A stretch of 64,000 nt of DNA from Pogostemon cablin (taxonomy: Eukaryota > Streptophyta > Magnoliopsida > Lamiales > Lamiaceae): the NCBI GenBank assembly GCA_023678885.1, contig JAHCLQ010000824.1:41274-105273 (forward strand). Direction: 5' to 3'. Of this stretch, positions 39,543 to 52,809 are shown one piece after another. The position numbers were made by a program, and so were the translations under genes. The notes beneath the pieces are model-generated. The model did no database searches. It was not told the origin of the DNA and saw nothing but the letters and a program-made list of their open reading frames with translations. Each line of letters begins with the position of its first letter. The first letter of the stretch is position 1.

Positions 39543-39547
39543 GCATC
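39543..39547 (+). repeat. 3' TSD of element copy 4 (GCATC)
   Basis: Follows gatattata and restores the satellite frame, as in the other copies. Confidence 0.8.
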
Positions 39548-40999
39548 AAAATTCAGGAAATATTCATCGAAACGAAGGAAATATTGATCGTAACGAGAAA
39601 ATGAGCATCAAAATGAAAGAAATATGCATCGAAACGAGGGAAATGTAGATTGTAACAAGAAAATGAGCATTAAAATGAAGGAAATATGCATCGAAACGAA
39701 GATAATGTTGATCGTAAAGAGAAAATGAGAATCAAAACGAAGGAAATATGCATCGAAATGAAGGAAATATTGATCGAAACGAGAAAATGAGCGTCCAAAT
39801 GAAGGAAATATGCATCGAAATGAAGGAAATACTGATCGTAACGAGAAAATGAGCATCCAAATGAAGAAAATATGCATCGAAACGAAGGAAATATTGATCG
39901 TAACGAGAAAATGAGCATCAAAATGAAGGAAATATGCATCAAAACGAAAGAAATATTGATCGAAATGAGAAAATGAGCATCAAAATAAAGAAATATGCAT
40001 CGAAATGAAGAAAATGTAGATCGTAACGAGAAAATGAGCATTAAAATAAAGGAAATATGCATCGAAACGAAGGTAATGTTGATCTTAAAGAGAAAATGAG
40101 AATCAAAACGAAGGAAATATGCATCGAAATGAAGGAAATGTTGATCGTGACGAGAAAACGAGCATCAAAAAGAAGGAAATTTGCATCGAAATGAATGAAA
40201 TGTTGATCATAACAAGAAAAGGAGCATCAAAATAAAGTAAATATGCATCAAAACGAAGGAAATGCTGATCACAACGAGAAAATGAGCTTCCAAATGAAGG
40301 AAATATGCATTGAAACAAAGGAAATATTGATCATAACGAGAAATGAGCATCAAAATGAAGGAAAATGCATTGAAATGAAGGAAATATTGATCGTAACGGG
40401 AAAATGAGCATTAAAATGAAGGAAATATGCATCGAAACGAAAGTAATGTTGATCGTAAAGAGAAAATGAGAATCAAAATGAAGGAAATATGCATCTAAAT
40501 GAAGGAAATGTTGATCGTAACGAGAAAACGAGCATAAAAAAGAAGGAAATCTGCATCGAAACGAATGAAATGTTGATCGTAACAAGAGAAGGAGTGTCAA
40601 AATGAAATAAATATGCATCAAAACGAAGGAAATATTGATCGTAAAGAGAAAATGAGAATCAAAACGAAGGAAATATGCGTAGAAACAAAGGAAATATAGA
40701 TCGTAACGAGAAAACGAGCATCAAAAAGAAGGAAATTTGCATCAAAATGAATGAAATGTTGATCGTAACAAGAAAAGGAGCATCAAAATGAAGTAAATAT
40801 GCATCAAAACGAAGTAAATGCTGATCGTAACGAGAAAATGAGCATTCAAATGAAGGAAATACGCATCGAAACGAAGGTATTGATTGTAACGAGAAAATGA
40901 GCATCAAGATGAAGGAAATATGCATCGAAACGAAGGAAATATTTATTGTAACTAGAAAATGAGCATTAAAATGAATGAAATATGCTCGAAACGAATGTA

Positions 41000-43900
41000 A
41001 TGTTGATCGTAAAAAGAAAATGAGAATCAAAATGAAGGAAATATGCATCGAAACGAAGGAAATATTGATCGTAACGTGAAAACAAGCATCAAAAAGAAGG
41101 AAATCTGCATCGAAACGAATGAAATGTTGATCGTAACAAGAAAAGGAGCGTCAAAATGAAGTAAATATGCATCGTAACGAAGGAAATGCTGATCGTATCG
41201 AGAAAAAGTTCATCAAAATGAAAGAAATATGCATCGAAACGAAGAAAATATTGATCGTAACGAGAAAGTGACCATCAAAATAAAGGAAATACGCATCGAA
41301 ACGAAGAAAATGTTGATCTTAACGAGAAAATGAGCATTAAAATTAATGAAATATTCATGGAAACGAAGGAAATTTTGATCGTAATGAGAAAGGAGCATCA
41401 AAATGAAGGAAATATGCATCGAAATAAAGGAAATATTGATCATAACGTGAAAATGAGCATAAAAAAGAAGGAAATCTGCATCGAAACGAATGAAATGTTG
41501 ATCGTAACAAGAAAAGAAGCATCAAAATGAAGTAAATATGCATCGAAACGAAGGAAATGTTGATCATAACGAGAAAATGAGCATCCAAACGAAGGAAATA
41601 TGCATCGAAACGAAGGAAATATTGACCGTAACGAGAAAATGAGCATCAAAATTAAGGAAATACGCATCGAAACGAAGGAAATATTGATCGTAACGAGAAA
41701 ATGAGCATTAAAATGAAGGAAATACATATCGAAACGAAGGTAATGTTGATCGTAAAGAGAAAATGAGAATCAAAACGAAGGAAATATGCATCGAAACGAA
41801 GGAAATGTTGATCGTAACGAGAAAACGAGCATCAAAAAGAAGGAAATTTGCATCGAAATGAATGAAATGTTGATCGTAATAAGAAAAGGAGCATCAAAAT
41901 GAAGTAAATATGCATTGAAACGAAGGAAATGCTGATCGAAACGAGAAAATGAGCTTCCAAATGAAGGAAATATTCATCGAAATGAAAGAAGTATTGATCG
42001 TAACGAGAAAATGAGCATCAAAATGAAGGAAATATGCATCGAAACAAAGGAAATATTGATCGTAACAAGAAAATGGGCATCAAAATGAAAGAAATATGCA
42101 TCGAAACGAAAGAAATATTAATCGTAACAAGAAAATGAGCATTAAAATGAAGGAAATATGCATCGAAACGAAGGTAATGTTGATCGTAAAGAGAAAATGA
42201 GAATAAAAACGAAGGAAATATGCATCGAAATGAAGGAAATGTTGATCGTAACGAAAAAATGAGCATCAAAAAGAAGGAAATATGCATCGAAACAAAGGAA
42301 ATATTGATCGTAACAAGAAAATGGAGCATCAAAATGAAGCAAATACGCAACGAAACAAAGGAAATGCTGATCGTAACGAGAAAATGAGCATCCAAATGAA
42401 GGAAATATGCATCGAAATGAATGAAATATTAATCGTAACGAGAAAATGAGCATCAAAATAAAGGAAATATGCATCGAAACGAAGGAAATATTGATCATAA
42501 CGAGAAAATGAGCATCAAAAAGAAGGAAATCTGCAGCAAAACGAATGAAATGTTGATCGTAACAAGAAAAGGAGCATCAAAATGAAATAAATATGCATCA
42601 AAACGAAGGAAATACTGATCGTAACGAGAAAATGAGTATCTAAATGAAGGAAATATGCATCGAAACGAAGGAAATATTAATCGTAACGAGAAAATGAGTA
42701 TCAAAATGAAGGAAATATGCATCGAAACGAAGGTAATGTTGATCGTAACGAGAAAATGAGCATTAAAATGATGGAAATATGCATCGAAACGAAGGTAATG
42801 TTGATCGTAAAGAGAAAATGAAAATCAAAATGAAGGAAATATGCATCGAAATGAAGGAAATATTGATCGTAAAAAGAAAACGAGCATCAAAAAGAAGGAA
42901 AGCTGCATCGAAACAAATGAAATGTTGATCGTAACAAGAAAATGAGTGTCAAAATGAAGTAAATATGCATCAAAACGAAGGAAATCCTGACCGTAATGAG
43001 AAAACGAGCATCAATATAAAGGAAATATGCATCGAAACAAAGGAAATGTTGATCGTAACGAGGAAACAAGTATCAAAAAGAAGGAAATCTGCATCTGCTC
43101 AAAATGAAGGAAATATTCATCGAAACGAAGGAAATATTGATCGTAACGAGAAAATGAGCATCAAAATGAAGGAAATACGCATCGAAACGACGGAAATGTT
43201 GATCGTAATGAGAAAATGAACATTAAAATGAAGGAAATATGCATCGAAACTAAGGTAATGTTGATCGTAAAGAGAAAATGAGAATCACAACGAAGGAAAT
43301 ATGCATAGAAATAAAGGAAATGTTGATCGTAACGAGAAAACGAGCATCAAAAAAAAGGAAATTTGCATCGAAATGAATGAAATGTTGATCGTAACAAGAA
43401 AATGAGCATCAAAATGAAATAAATATGCATCGAAACGAAGGAAATGCTGATCGTAACGAGAAAATCAGCTTCCAAATTAAGGAAATATGCATCGAAATGA
43501 AGAAAATATTGATCGTAACGAGAAAATTAGCATCAAATTTAAGGAAATATGCATCAAAACGAAGGAAATATTGATCGTAACGAGAAAATGAGCATTAAAA
43601 TGATGGAAATATGCATCGAACAAAGGTAATGTTGATCGTAAAGAGAAAATGAGAATAAAAACGAAGGAAATATGCATCAAAACGAAGGAAATGCTGATCG
43701 TAACGGGAAAATGAGCATCAAAATAAAGGAAATATGCATCAAAATAAAGGAAATGTTGATCGTTACGAGAAAACGAGCATCAAAAAGAAGGAAATCTGCC
43801 TCGAAACGAGTGAAATGTTGATCGTAACAAGAAAATAAACATCAAAATGAAGTAAATATGTATCGAAACGAAGGAAATGCTGATCGTAATGAGAAAATGA

Positions 43901-44300
43901 GCAACAAAATGAAGGAAATATGCATCGAAATAAAGGAAATATTGATCGTAACGAAAAAATGAGCATCAAAATGAAGAAAATATGCATCGAAACGAAGGAA
44001 ATGTTGATCTTAACGAGAAAATGAGCATTAAAATGAAGGAAATATGCATCAAAATGAAGTTAATGTTGATCGTAAAAAGAAAATGAGAATCAAAACGAAG
44101 GAAATATGCATCGAAACGAAGAAAATATTGATCGTAACGAGAAAACAAGCATCAAAAAAAGGAAATCTACATTGAAACGAATGAAATGTTGATCGTAACA
44201 AGAAAAGGAGCGTCAAAATGGAGTAAATATGCATCGAAACGAAGGAAATGCAGATCGTAACGAGAAAAAGTGCATCAAAATGAAGGAAATATGCATCGAA
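41000..44300. repeat. Ancestral block U, older copy
   Basis: Co-linear with the 3,429-bp unit further right: 41,213-41,443 matches 50,420-50,650 (offset 9,207), and 43,900-44,230 matches about 52,490-52,810 (offset about 8,586). The change of offset, about 621 bp, is close to ten monomers. It shares the rare junction catctgctcaaaatg (43,091) with 51,676 and 55,105. Edges are approximate. Confidence 0.65.
43091..43110. repeat. Truncated monomer, marker of block U
   Basis: The junction catct-gctcaaaatgaagg fuses two monomer positions and deletes most of a monomer. The same junction occurs at 51,676 and 55,105, so the deletion predates the duplication of block U. Confidence 0.7.
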
Positions 44301-47300
44301 ACAAAGGAAATATTGATCGTAATGAGAAAGTTAGCATCAAAATGAAGTAAATATGTATCAAAACGAAGGAAATGTTGATCATAACGAGAAAATGAGCATT
44401 AAAATGAAGGAAATATTCATCGAAATGAAGGAAATGTTGATCGTAATAAGAAAAGGATAATCAAAACGAAGGATATATGCATCAAAATAAAAGGAATATT
44501 GAGCGTAACGAGAAAACGAGCATCAAAAGGAAGGAAATCTGCATCGAAACGAATGAAATATTGATAGTAACAAGAAAGGGAGCATCAAAATAAAGTAAAT
44601 ATGCATCGAAACGAAGTAAATGCTAATAGTAACAAGAAAAAGTGCATCGAAATGAAGGAAATATGCATCGAAACGAAGGAAATATTGATCGTAACGAGAA
44701 AACGAGCATCAAAAAGAAGGAAATTTGCATCGAAAAGAATGAAATGTTGATCTTAACAAGAAAAGGAGCGTCAAAATGAAGTAAATATGCATCCAAACGA
44801 AAGAAATACTGATCGTTACGAGAAAAAGTTCATCAAAATAAAGGAAATATACATCGAAACGAAGGAAATGTTGATCGTAACGAGAAAACGAGCATAAAAA
44901 AGAAGGAAATCAGCATCGAAACGAATGAAATGTTGATCGTAACAAGAAAAGAAACGTCAAAATGAAGTAAATATGCATCGAAATGAAGGAAATGTTGATC
45001 GTAACGAGAAAAAGTGCATCAAAATGAATGAAATATGCATCGAAATGAAGAAAATATTGATCGTAATGAGAAAGTGAGCATCAAAATGAAGGGAATATGC
45101 ATCGAAACGAAGGAAATATTGATCGTAACGAGAAAGTGAGCATCAAAATGAAGGAAATATGCATCGAAACGAAGGAAATGTTTATTGTAACGTGAAAATG
45201 AGCATTAAAATGAAGAAAATATTCATGGAAACGAAGGAAATGTTGATCGTAATGAGAAAAGGAGCATCAAAATGAAGGAAAAATGCATCGAAAAAAAGGA
45301 AATATTGATCATAACGAGAAAATAAACATAAAAAAGAAGGAAATCTGTTTCGAAACGAATGAAATGTTGATCGTAACAAGAAAAGAAGCATCAAAATTAA
45401 GTAAATATGCATCGAAACGAAGGAAATGCTGATCATAAAGAGAAAATGAGCATCCAAATAATGGAAATACGCATTGAAACGAAGTAAATATTGATCGTAA
45501 CGAGAAAATGAGCATCAAAATGAAGGAAATTTGCATCGAAATGAAGGTAATGTTGTTCGTAATGAGAAAATGAGCATCAAAATGAAGGAAATATGCATCG
45601 AAACGAAGGAAATATTGATCGTAACGAGAAAATGAGCATCAAAAGAAAGAAATATGCATCGAAATGAAGGAAATGTTGATCGTAATGAGAAAATAAGCAT
45701 TAAAATGAAGGAAATATGCATCGAAACGAAGGTAATGTAGATCGTAATAAGAAAATGAGAATCAAAATGAAGGAAATATGCATCGAAACGAAGAAAATAT
45801 TGATCGTATCGAGAAAACGAGCATCAACAAGAAAGAAATGTGCATCGAAATGAATGAAATGTTGATCGTAACAAGAAAAGGTGCATCAAAATGAAGTTAA
45901 ATATACATCGAAATGAAGGAAATGCTGATCGTAACGAGAAAATGTGTATCCAAATGAAGGAAATATGCATCAAAACGAAGGAAATATTGATCGTAACGAG
46001 AAAATGAGCATCAAAATGAAAGAAATATGCATCGAAACGAAGGAAATATTGATCGAAACGAGAAAATGAGCATTAAAATGAAGGAAATATGCATCGAAAC
46101 GAAGGTAATGTTGATCGTAAAAAGAAAATGGGAATCAAAACGAAGGAAATATGCATCAAAACGAAGAAAATATTGATCGTAACGAGAAAATGAGCATAAA
46201 AAAGAATGAAATATTGATCGTAATAAGAAAAGGAGCATCAAATGAAGTAAATATGCATCAAAACGAAGGAAATGTTGATCGTAACAAGAAAATGAGTATC
46301 CAAATGAAGTAAATATGCATCAAAACGAAGGAAATATTGATCGTAATGAGAAATTGAGAGTCAAAATGAAGGAAATATGCTTCTAATCGAAGGAAATGTT
46401 GATTGTTACGAGAAAATGAGCATTAAAATGAAGGAAATATGCGTCGAAACGAAGGTAACGTTGATCGTAAAGGGAAAATGAGAATCAAAACGAAGGAAAT
46501 ATGCATCAAAATGAAGGAAATATTGATCGTAACGAGAAAACGAGCATCAAAAAGAAGGAAATCTATATCGAAACGAATGAAATGTTAATCGTAACACGAA
46601 AATGAGCGTCAAAATGAAGTAAATATGCATTAAAACGAAGGTAATGCTGATTGTAAAGAGAAAACGAGCATCAAAATAAAGGAAATATGCATCAAATAGA
46701 AATAAATGTTGATCGTAACGAGAAAACAAGCATCAAAAAGAAGGAAATATGCATCGTAATGTTGATCGTAAAGAGAAAATGAGAATCAAAACGAAGGAAG
46801 TATGCATCGAAATGAAGGAAATATTGATCGTGACGAGAAAACGAGCATCAAAAAGAAAGAAATCTGCATCGAAACGAATGAAATGTTGATCGTAACAAGA
46901 AAATGAGCGTCAAAATAAAGTAAATATGCATCAAAACGAAGGAAATGCTGATCGTAACGGGAAAATGAGCATAAAAATAAAGGAAATATGCATCGAAACA
47001 AAGGAAATGTTGATCGTTACGAGAAAACGAGCATCAAAAAGAAGGAAATCTGCATCGAAACGAATGAAATGTTGATCGTAACAAGAAAAGAAACATCAAA
47101 ATGAAGTAAATATGCATCGAAACGAAGGAAATGCTGATCGTAATGAGAAAATGAGCAACAAAATGAAGAAAATATGCATCGAAATGAAGGAAATATTGAT
47201 CGTAACGAAAAAATGAGCATCAAAATGAAGGAAATATGCAAAGAAACGAAGGAAATATTTATCGTAACGAGAAAATAAGCATTAAAATTAAGGAAATATT

Positions 47301-48500
47301 CATCGAAACGAAGGAAATATTGATCGTAAAGAGAAAACGAGCATCAAAAAGAAGAAAATTTGCATCAAAATGAATGAAATGTTGATCGTAACGATAAAAC
47401 AAGCATCAAAAAGAAGGAAATCTGCATTGAAACGAATGAAATGTTGATCGTAACAAGAAAGGGAGCGTCAAAATGGAGTAAATATGCATCGAAAAGAAGG
47501 AAATGTTGATCGTAACGAGAAAAAGTGCATCAAAATGAAGGAAATATGCATCGAAACAAAGGAAATATTGATTATAATGAGAAAGTAAGCATCAAAATGA
47601 AGGAAATATGCATCAAAACGAAGAAAATGTTGATCGTAACGAGAAAATGAGCATTAAAATGAAGGAAATATTCATCGAAATGAAAGAAATGTTGATCGTA
47701 ATGAGAAAAGGAGAATCAATACGAAGGAAATATGCATCAAAATAAAGGAAATATTGAGCGTAACGAGAAAACGAGCATCAAAAGGAAGGAAATCTGCATC
47801 GAAACGAATGAAATATTGATCGTAACAAGAAAAGGAGCATCAAAATAAAGTAAATATGCATCGAAACAAAGGAAATGCTGATAGTAACGAGAAAAAGTGC
47901 ATCAAAATGAAGGAAATATGCATCGAAACGAAGAAAATATTGATCGTAACGAGAAAATGAACATCAAAATGAAGGAAATATTGATCGTAACGAGAAAATG
48001 AGCATTAAAATGAAGTAAATATTCATCGAAACGAAGAAAATATTGATCGTAATGAGAAAAGGAGCATCAAAACGTATAAAATATGCATCGAAACGTTGGA
48101 AATGCTGATCGTAACGAGAAAATAAGCATTAAAGTGAAGGAAATATTCATCGAAACGAAGGAAATCATGATCCTAATGAGAAAAGGAGCATCAAAACGAA
48201 GGAAATATGCATCGAAATAAAATAAATATTGATCGTAACGAGAAAACGAGCATCAAAAAGAAGGAAATCTGCATCGAAACGAATGAAATATTGATCGTAA
48301 CAAGAAAAGGAGCATCACGATGAAGTAAATATGCATTGAAACAAAGGAAATGCTGATCGTAACTAGAAAATGAGCAACAAAACATACGAAACCAAGGAAA
48401 TATTGATCGTAACGAGTAAACAAGCATCAAAAAGAAGGAAATCTGCAACGAAACGAATGAAATGTTGATCGTAACAAGAAAAGGAGCGTCAAAATGAAGT
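44300..48500. repeat. Ancestral block V, older copy
   Basis: Co-linear with about 56.3-60.7 kb (offset 12.0-12.24 kb) and partly with 61.4-64.0 kb. Shared landmarks: catcaaaaggaagg (44,521 and 56,531), gagcatcaacaagaaag (45,825, and 58,017 with one change), gcatcgtaatgttg (46,751, 58,967, 63,081), gatcctaatgag (48,170 and 60,407). Offsets drift, so indels accumulated. Edges are approximate. Confidence 0.6.
47942..47982. repeat. 41-bp monomer lacking one 21-bp sub-repeat
   Basis: The interval between gatcgt blocks is 41 bp. The homologous monomer near 60,158 in the duplicated block is full length, so this is a clean loss of one 21-bp sub-repeat in this copy. Confidence 0.75.
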
Positions 48501-49380
48501 AAATATGCATCGAAACGAAGGAATTGCTGATCGTATCGAGAAAAAGTGCATCAAAATGAAAGAAATATGCATCGAAGCGAAAGAAATATTGATCGTAACG
48601 AGAAAGTAAGCATCAAAATGAAGGAAATATGCATCGAAACGAAGGAAATGTAGATCATAACAAAAAAAGAAGCATCAAAATGAAGTATATACGCATCGAA
48701 ACAAAGGAAATGCATATCGTAATGAGAAAATGAGCATCCAAATGAAGGAAATATGCATCGAAACAAAGGAAATATTGATCGTAACGAGAAAATGAGCATC
48801 AAAATGAAAGAAATATGCATCGAAACGAGGGAAATGTAGATCGTAACGAAAAAACGAGCATTAAAATGAAGGAAATATTCATCGAAACGAAGATAATGTT
48901 GATCGTAAAGACTAAATGAGAATAAAAACGAGCATCAACAAGAAAGAAATGTGCATCGAAATGAATGAAATGTTGATCGTAACAAGAAAAGGTGCATCAA
49001 AATGAAGTTGAATATACATCGAAATGAAGGAAATGTTGATCGTAACGAGAAAATGTTTATCCAAATGAAGGAAATATGCATCAAAACGAAGGAAATATTG
49101 ATCGTAACGAGAAAATGAGCATCAAAATGAAAGAAATATGCATCGAAACGAAGGAAATATTGATCGTAACGAGAAAATGAGCATTAAAATGAAGGAAATA
49201 TGCATCGAAACGAAGGTAATGTTGATCGTAAAAAGAAAATGGGAATCAAAACGAAGGAAATATGCATCGAAATGAAGGAAATGTTGATCGTAACGAGAAA
49301 ACGAGCATCAAAAAGAAGGAAATTTGCATAGAAATGAACGAAATGTTGATCGTAACAAGAAAAGGAGCATCAAAATAAAG

Positions 49381-52300
49381 TAAATATGCATCGAAACGAA
49401 GGAAATGCTGATCGTAACGAGAAAATGAGCATCCAAATGAAGGAAATATGCATCGAAACGAAGGAAATATTGATCGTAAAGAGAAATGAGCATCAAAATG
49501 AAGAAAATATGGACTGAAACGAAGGAAATATTGATCGTAACGGGAAAATGAGCATCAAAATGAAAGATATATGCATCGAAACGAATGAAATGTTGATCGT
49601 AACGAGAAAATGAGCATTAAAATGAAGGAAATATGCATCGAAACGAAAGTAATATTGATCGTAAAGAGAAAATGAGAATCAAAACGAAGGAAATATGCAT
49701 CTAAATGAAGGAAATATTAATCGTAACGACAAAACGAGCATCAAAAAGAATGAAATCTGCATCGAAACGAATGAAATGTTGATCGTAACAAGAAAAGGAG
49801 TGTCAAAATGAAGTACATATGCATCAAAACGAAGGAAATATTGATCGTAAAGAGAAAATGAGAATCAAAACGAAGAAAATATGCGTTGAAACAAAGGAAA
49901 TATAGATCGTAACAAGAAAACGAGCATCAAAAAGAAGGAAATTTGCATCGAAATGAATGAAATGTTGATCGTAACAAGAAAAGGAGCATCAAAATGAAGT
50001 AAATATGCATCGAAACGAAGTAAATACTGATCGTAACGAGAAAATGAGCATCCAAATGAAGGAAATACGCATCGAAACAAAGGTATTGATTGTAACGATA
50101 AAATGAGCATCAAGATGAAAGAAATATGCATCGAAACGAAGGAAATATTGATCGTAACGAGAAAATGAGCATCAAAATGAAAGAAATATGCATCGAAACG
50201 AATGTAATGTTGATCGTAAAAAGAAAATGAGAATCAAAATGAAGGAAATATGCATCGAAACGAAGGAAATATTGATCGTAACGTGAAAACAAGCATCAAA
50301 TAGAAGGAAATCTGCATCGAAACGAATGAAATGTTGATCGTAACAAGAAAAGGAGCGTCAAAATGAAGTAAATATGCATCGTAACGAAGAAAATGCTGAT
50401 CGTATCGTGAAAAAGTTCATCAAAATGAAAGAAATATGCATCGAAACGAAGAAAATATTGATCGTAACGAGAAAGTGAGCATCAAAATAAAGGAAATACG
50501 CATCGAAACGAAGGAAATATTGATCTTAACGAGAAAATGAGCATTAAAATTAAGGAAATATTCATGGAAACGAAGGAAATTTTGATCGTAATGAGAAAGG
50601 AGCATCAAAATGAAGGAAATATGCATCGAAATAAAGGAAATATTGATCATAACGAGAAAATGAGCATTAAAAAGAAGGAAATCTGCATCGAAACGAATGA
50701 AATGTTGATCGTAACAAGAAAAGAAGCATCAAAATGAAGTAAATATGCATCGAAACGAAGGAAATGTTGACCATAACGAGAAAATGAGAATCCAAATGAA
50801 GGAAATATGCATCGAAACGAAGGAAATATTGATCGTAACGAGAAAATGAGCATCAAAATGAAGGAAATACGCATCGAAACGAAGGAAATATTGATCGTAA
50901 GGAGAAAATGAGCATTAAAATGAAGGAAATATACATAGAAACGAAGGTAATGTTGATCGTAAAAAGAAAATGAGAATCAAAACAAAGGAAATATGCATCG
51001 AAACGAAGGAAATGTTGATCGTGACGAGAAAACGAGCATCAAAAAGAAGGAAATTTGCATCAAAATTAATGAAATGTTGATCGTAACAAGAAAAGGAGCA
51101 TCAAAACGAAGTAAATATGCATTGAAACGAAGGAAATGCTGATCGAAACGAGAAAATGAGCATCAAAATGAAGGAAATACGCATCGAAATGAAAGAAGTA
51201 TTGATCGTAACGAGAAAATGAGCATCAAAATGAAGGAAATATGCATCGAAATAAAGGAAATATTGATCGTAACGAGAAAATGAGAATCAAAATGAAAGAA
51301 ATATGCATCGAAACGAAAGAAATATTGATCGTAACAAGAAAATGAGCATTAAAATGAAGGAAATATGCATCGAAACGAAGGTAATGTTGATCGTAAAGAG
51401 AAAATGAGAATCAAAACGAAGGAAATATGCATCGAAATGAAGGAAATATTAATCGTATAGAGAAAACGAGCATCAAAAAGAAGGAAATCTGCATCGAAAC
51501 GAAAGAAATGTTGATGGTAACAAGAAAATGAGTGTCAAAATGAAGTAAATATGCATCAAAACGAAGGAAATGCTGACCGTAATGAGAAAACCAGCATCAA
51601 TATAAAGGAAATATGCATCGAAACAAAGGAAATGTTGATCGTAACGAGAAAACAAGCATAAAAAAGAAGGAAATCTACATCTGCTCAAAATGAAGGAAAT
51701 ATGCATCGAAACGAAGGAAATATTGATCGTAACGAGAAAATGAGCATCAAAATGAAGGAAATACGCATCGAAACGATGGAAATGTTTATCGTAACGAGAA
51801 AATGAACATTAAAATTAAGGAAATATTCATCGAAACGAAGGTAATGTTGATCGTAAAGAGAAAATGAGAATCAAAACGAAGGAAATATGCATCGGAATGA
51901 AGGAAATATTGATCGTAACGAGAAAACGAGCATCAAAAAGAAGGAAATTTGCATCAAAATGAATGAAATGTTGATCATAACAAGAAAAGGAGCATCAAAA
52001 TGAAGTAAATATGCATCGAAACTAAGGAAATCCTGATCGTAACTAGAAAATGAGCATCCAAATGAAGGAAATGTGCATCGAACCGAAGAAAATATTGATC
52101 GTAACGAGAAAATTAGCATGAAAATGAAGGAAATATGCATCGAAACTACGGAAATGTAGATCGTAACGAGAAAATGAGCATTAAAATGATGGAAATATGC
52201 ATCGAACAAAGGTATTGTTGATCGTAAAGAGAAAATGAGAATCAAAACGAAGGAAATATGCATCAAAACGAAGGAAATGCTGATCGTAACCGGAAAATGA

Positions 52301-52809
52301 GCATCAAAATAAAGGAAATACGCATCGAAATAAAGGAAATATTGATCGACACAAGAAAACGAGCATCAAAAAGAAGAAGATCTGCCTCGAAACGAGTGAA
52401 ATGTTAATCGTAACATGAAAAGAAACATCAAAATGAAGTAAATATGTATCGAAACGAAGGAAATGCTGATCGTAATGAGAAAATGAGCAACAAAATGAAG
52501 GAAATATGCATCGAAATGAAGGAAATATTAATCGTAACGAAAAAATGAGCATCAAAATGAAGAAAATATGCATCGAAACGAAGGAAATGTTGATCGTAAC
52601 GAGAAAATGAGCATTAAAATGAAGGAAATATGCATCGAAATGAAGTTAATGTTGATCATAAAAAGAAAATGGGAATCAAAACGAAAGAAATATTCATCGA
52701 AACGAAGAAAATATTGATCGTAATGAGAAAACAAGCATCAAAAAAAGGAAATCTGCATTGAAATGAATGAAATGTAGATCGTAACAAGAAAAGGAGCGTC
52801 AAAATGGAG
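49381..52809. repeat. 3,429-bp tandem duplication, unit 1
   Basis: Repeated at 52,810-56,270 with a constant 3,429-bp offset (49,865 to 53,294, 51,871 to 55,300, 52,552 to 55,981). The left edge is sharp: caaaataaag before 49,381 against caaaatggag before 52,810. A shared stretch of about 45 bp starting taaatatgcatcgaaacg at the boundary is the likely recombination site. A few substitutions separate the copies. Confidence 0.88.

Larger units (their letters stand above)
34651..40910. repeat. 6,261-bp tandem duplication, unit 2
   Basis: Second copy of 28,390-34,650, holding element copy 4. Private differences include gatcgtaacaag near 34,937 (gatcgtaacgag in the other two) and gcattgaaacaaag near 40,307. 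After 40,930 the sequence continues into array 4 without a counterpart at 34,671. Confidence 0.9.

Noticed and set aside
23425..40910. Four separate recent transpositions of the element
   Set aside because: Copies 2-4 share flanks for kilobases and the same TSD, so they come from one insertion followed by segmental duplication.
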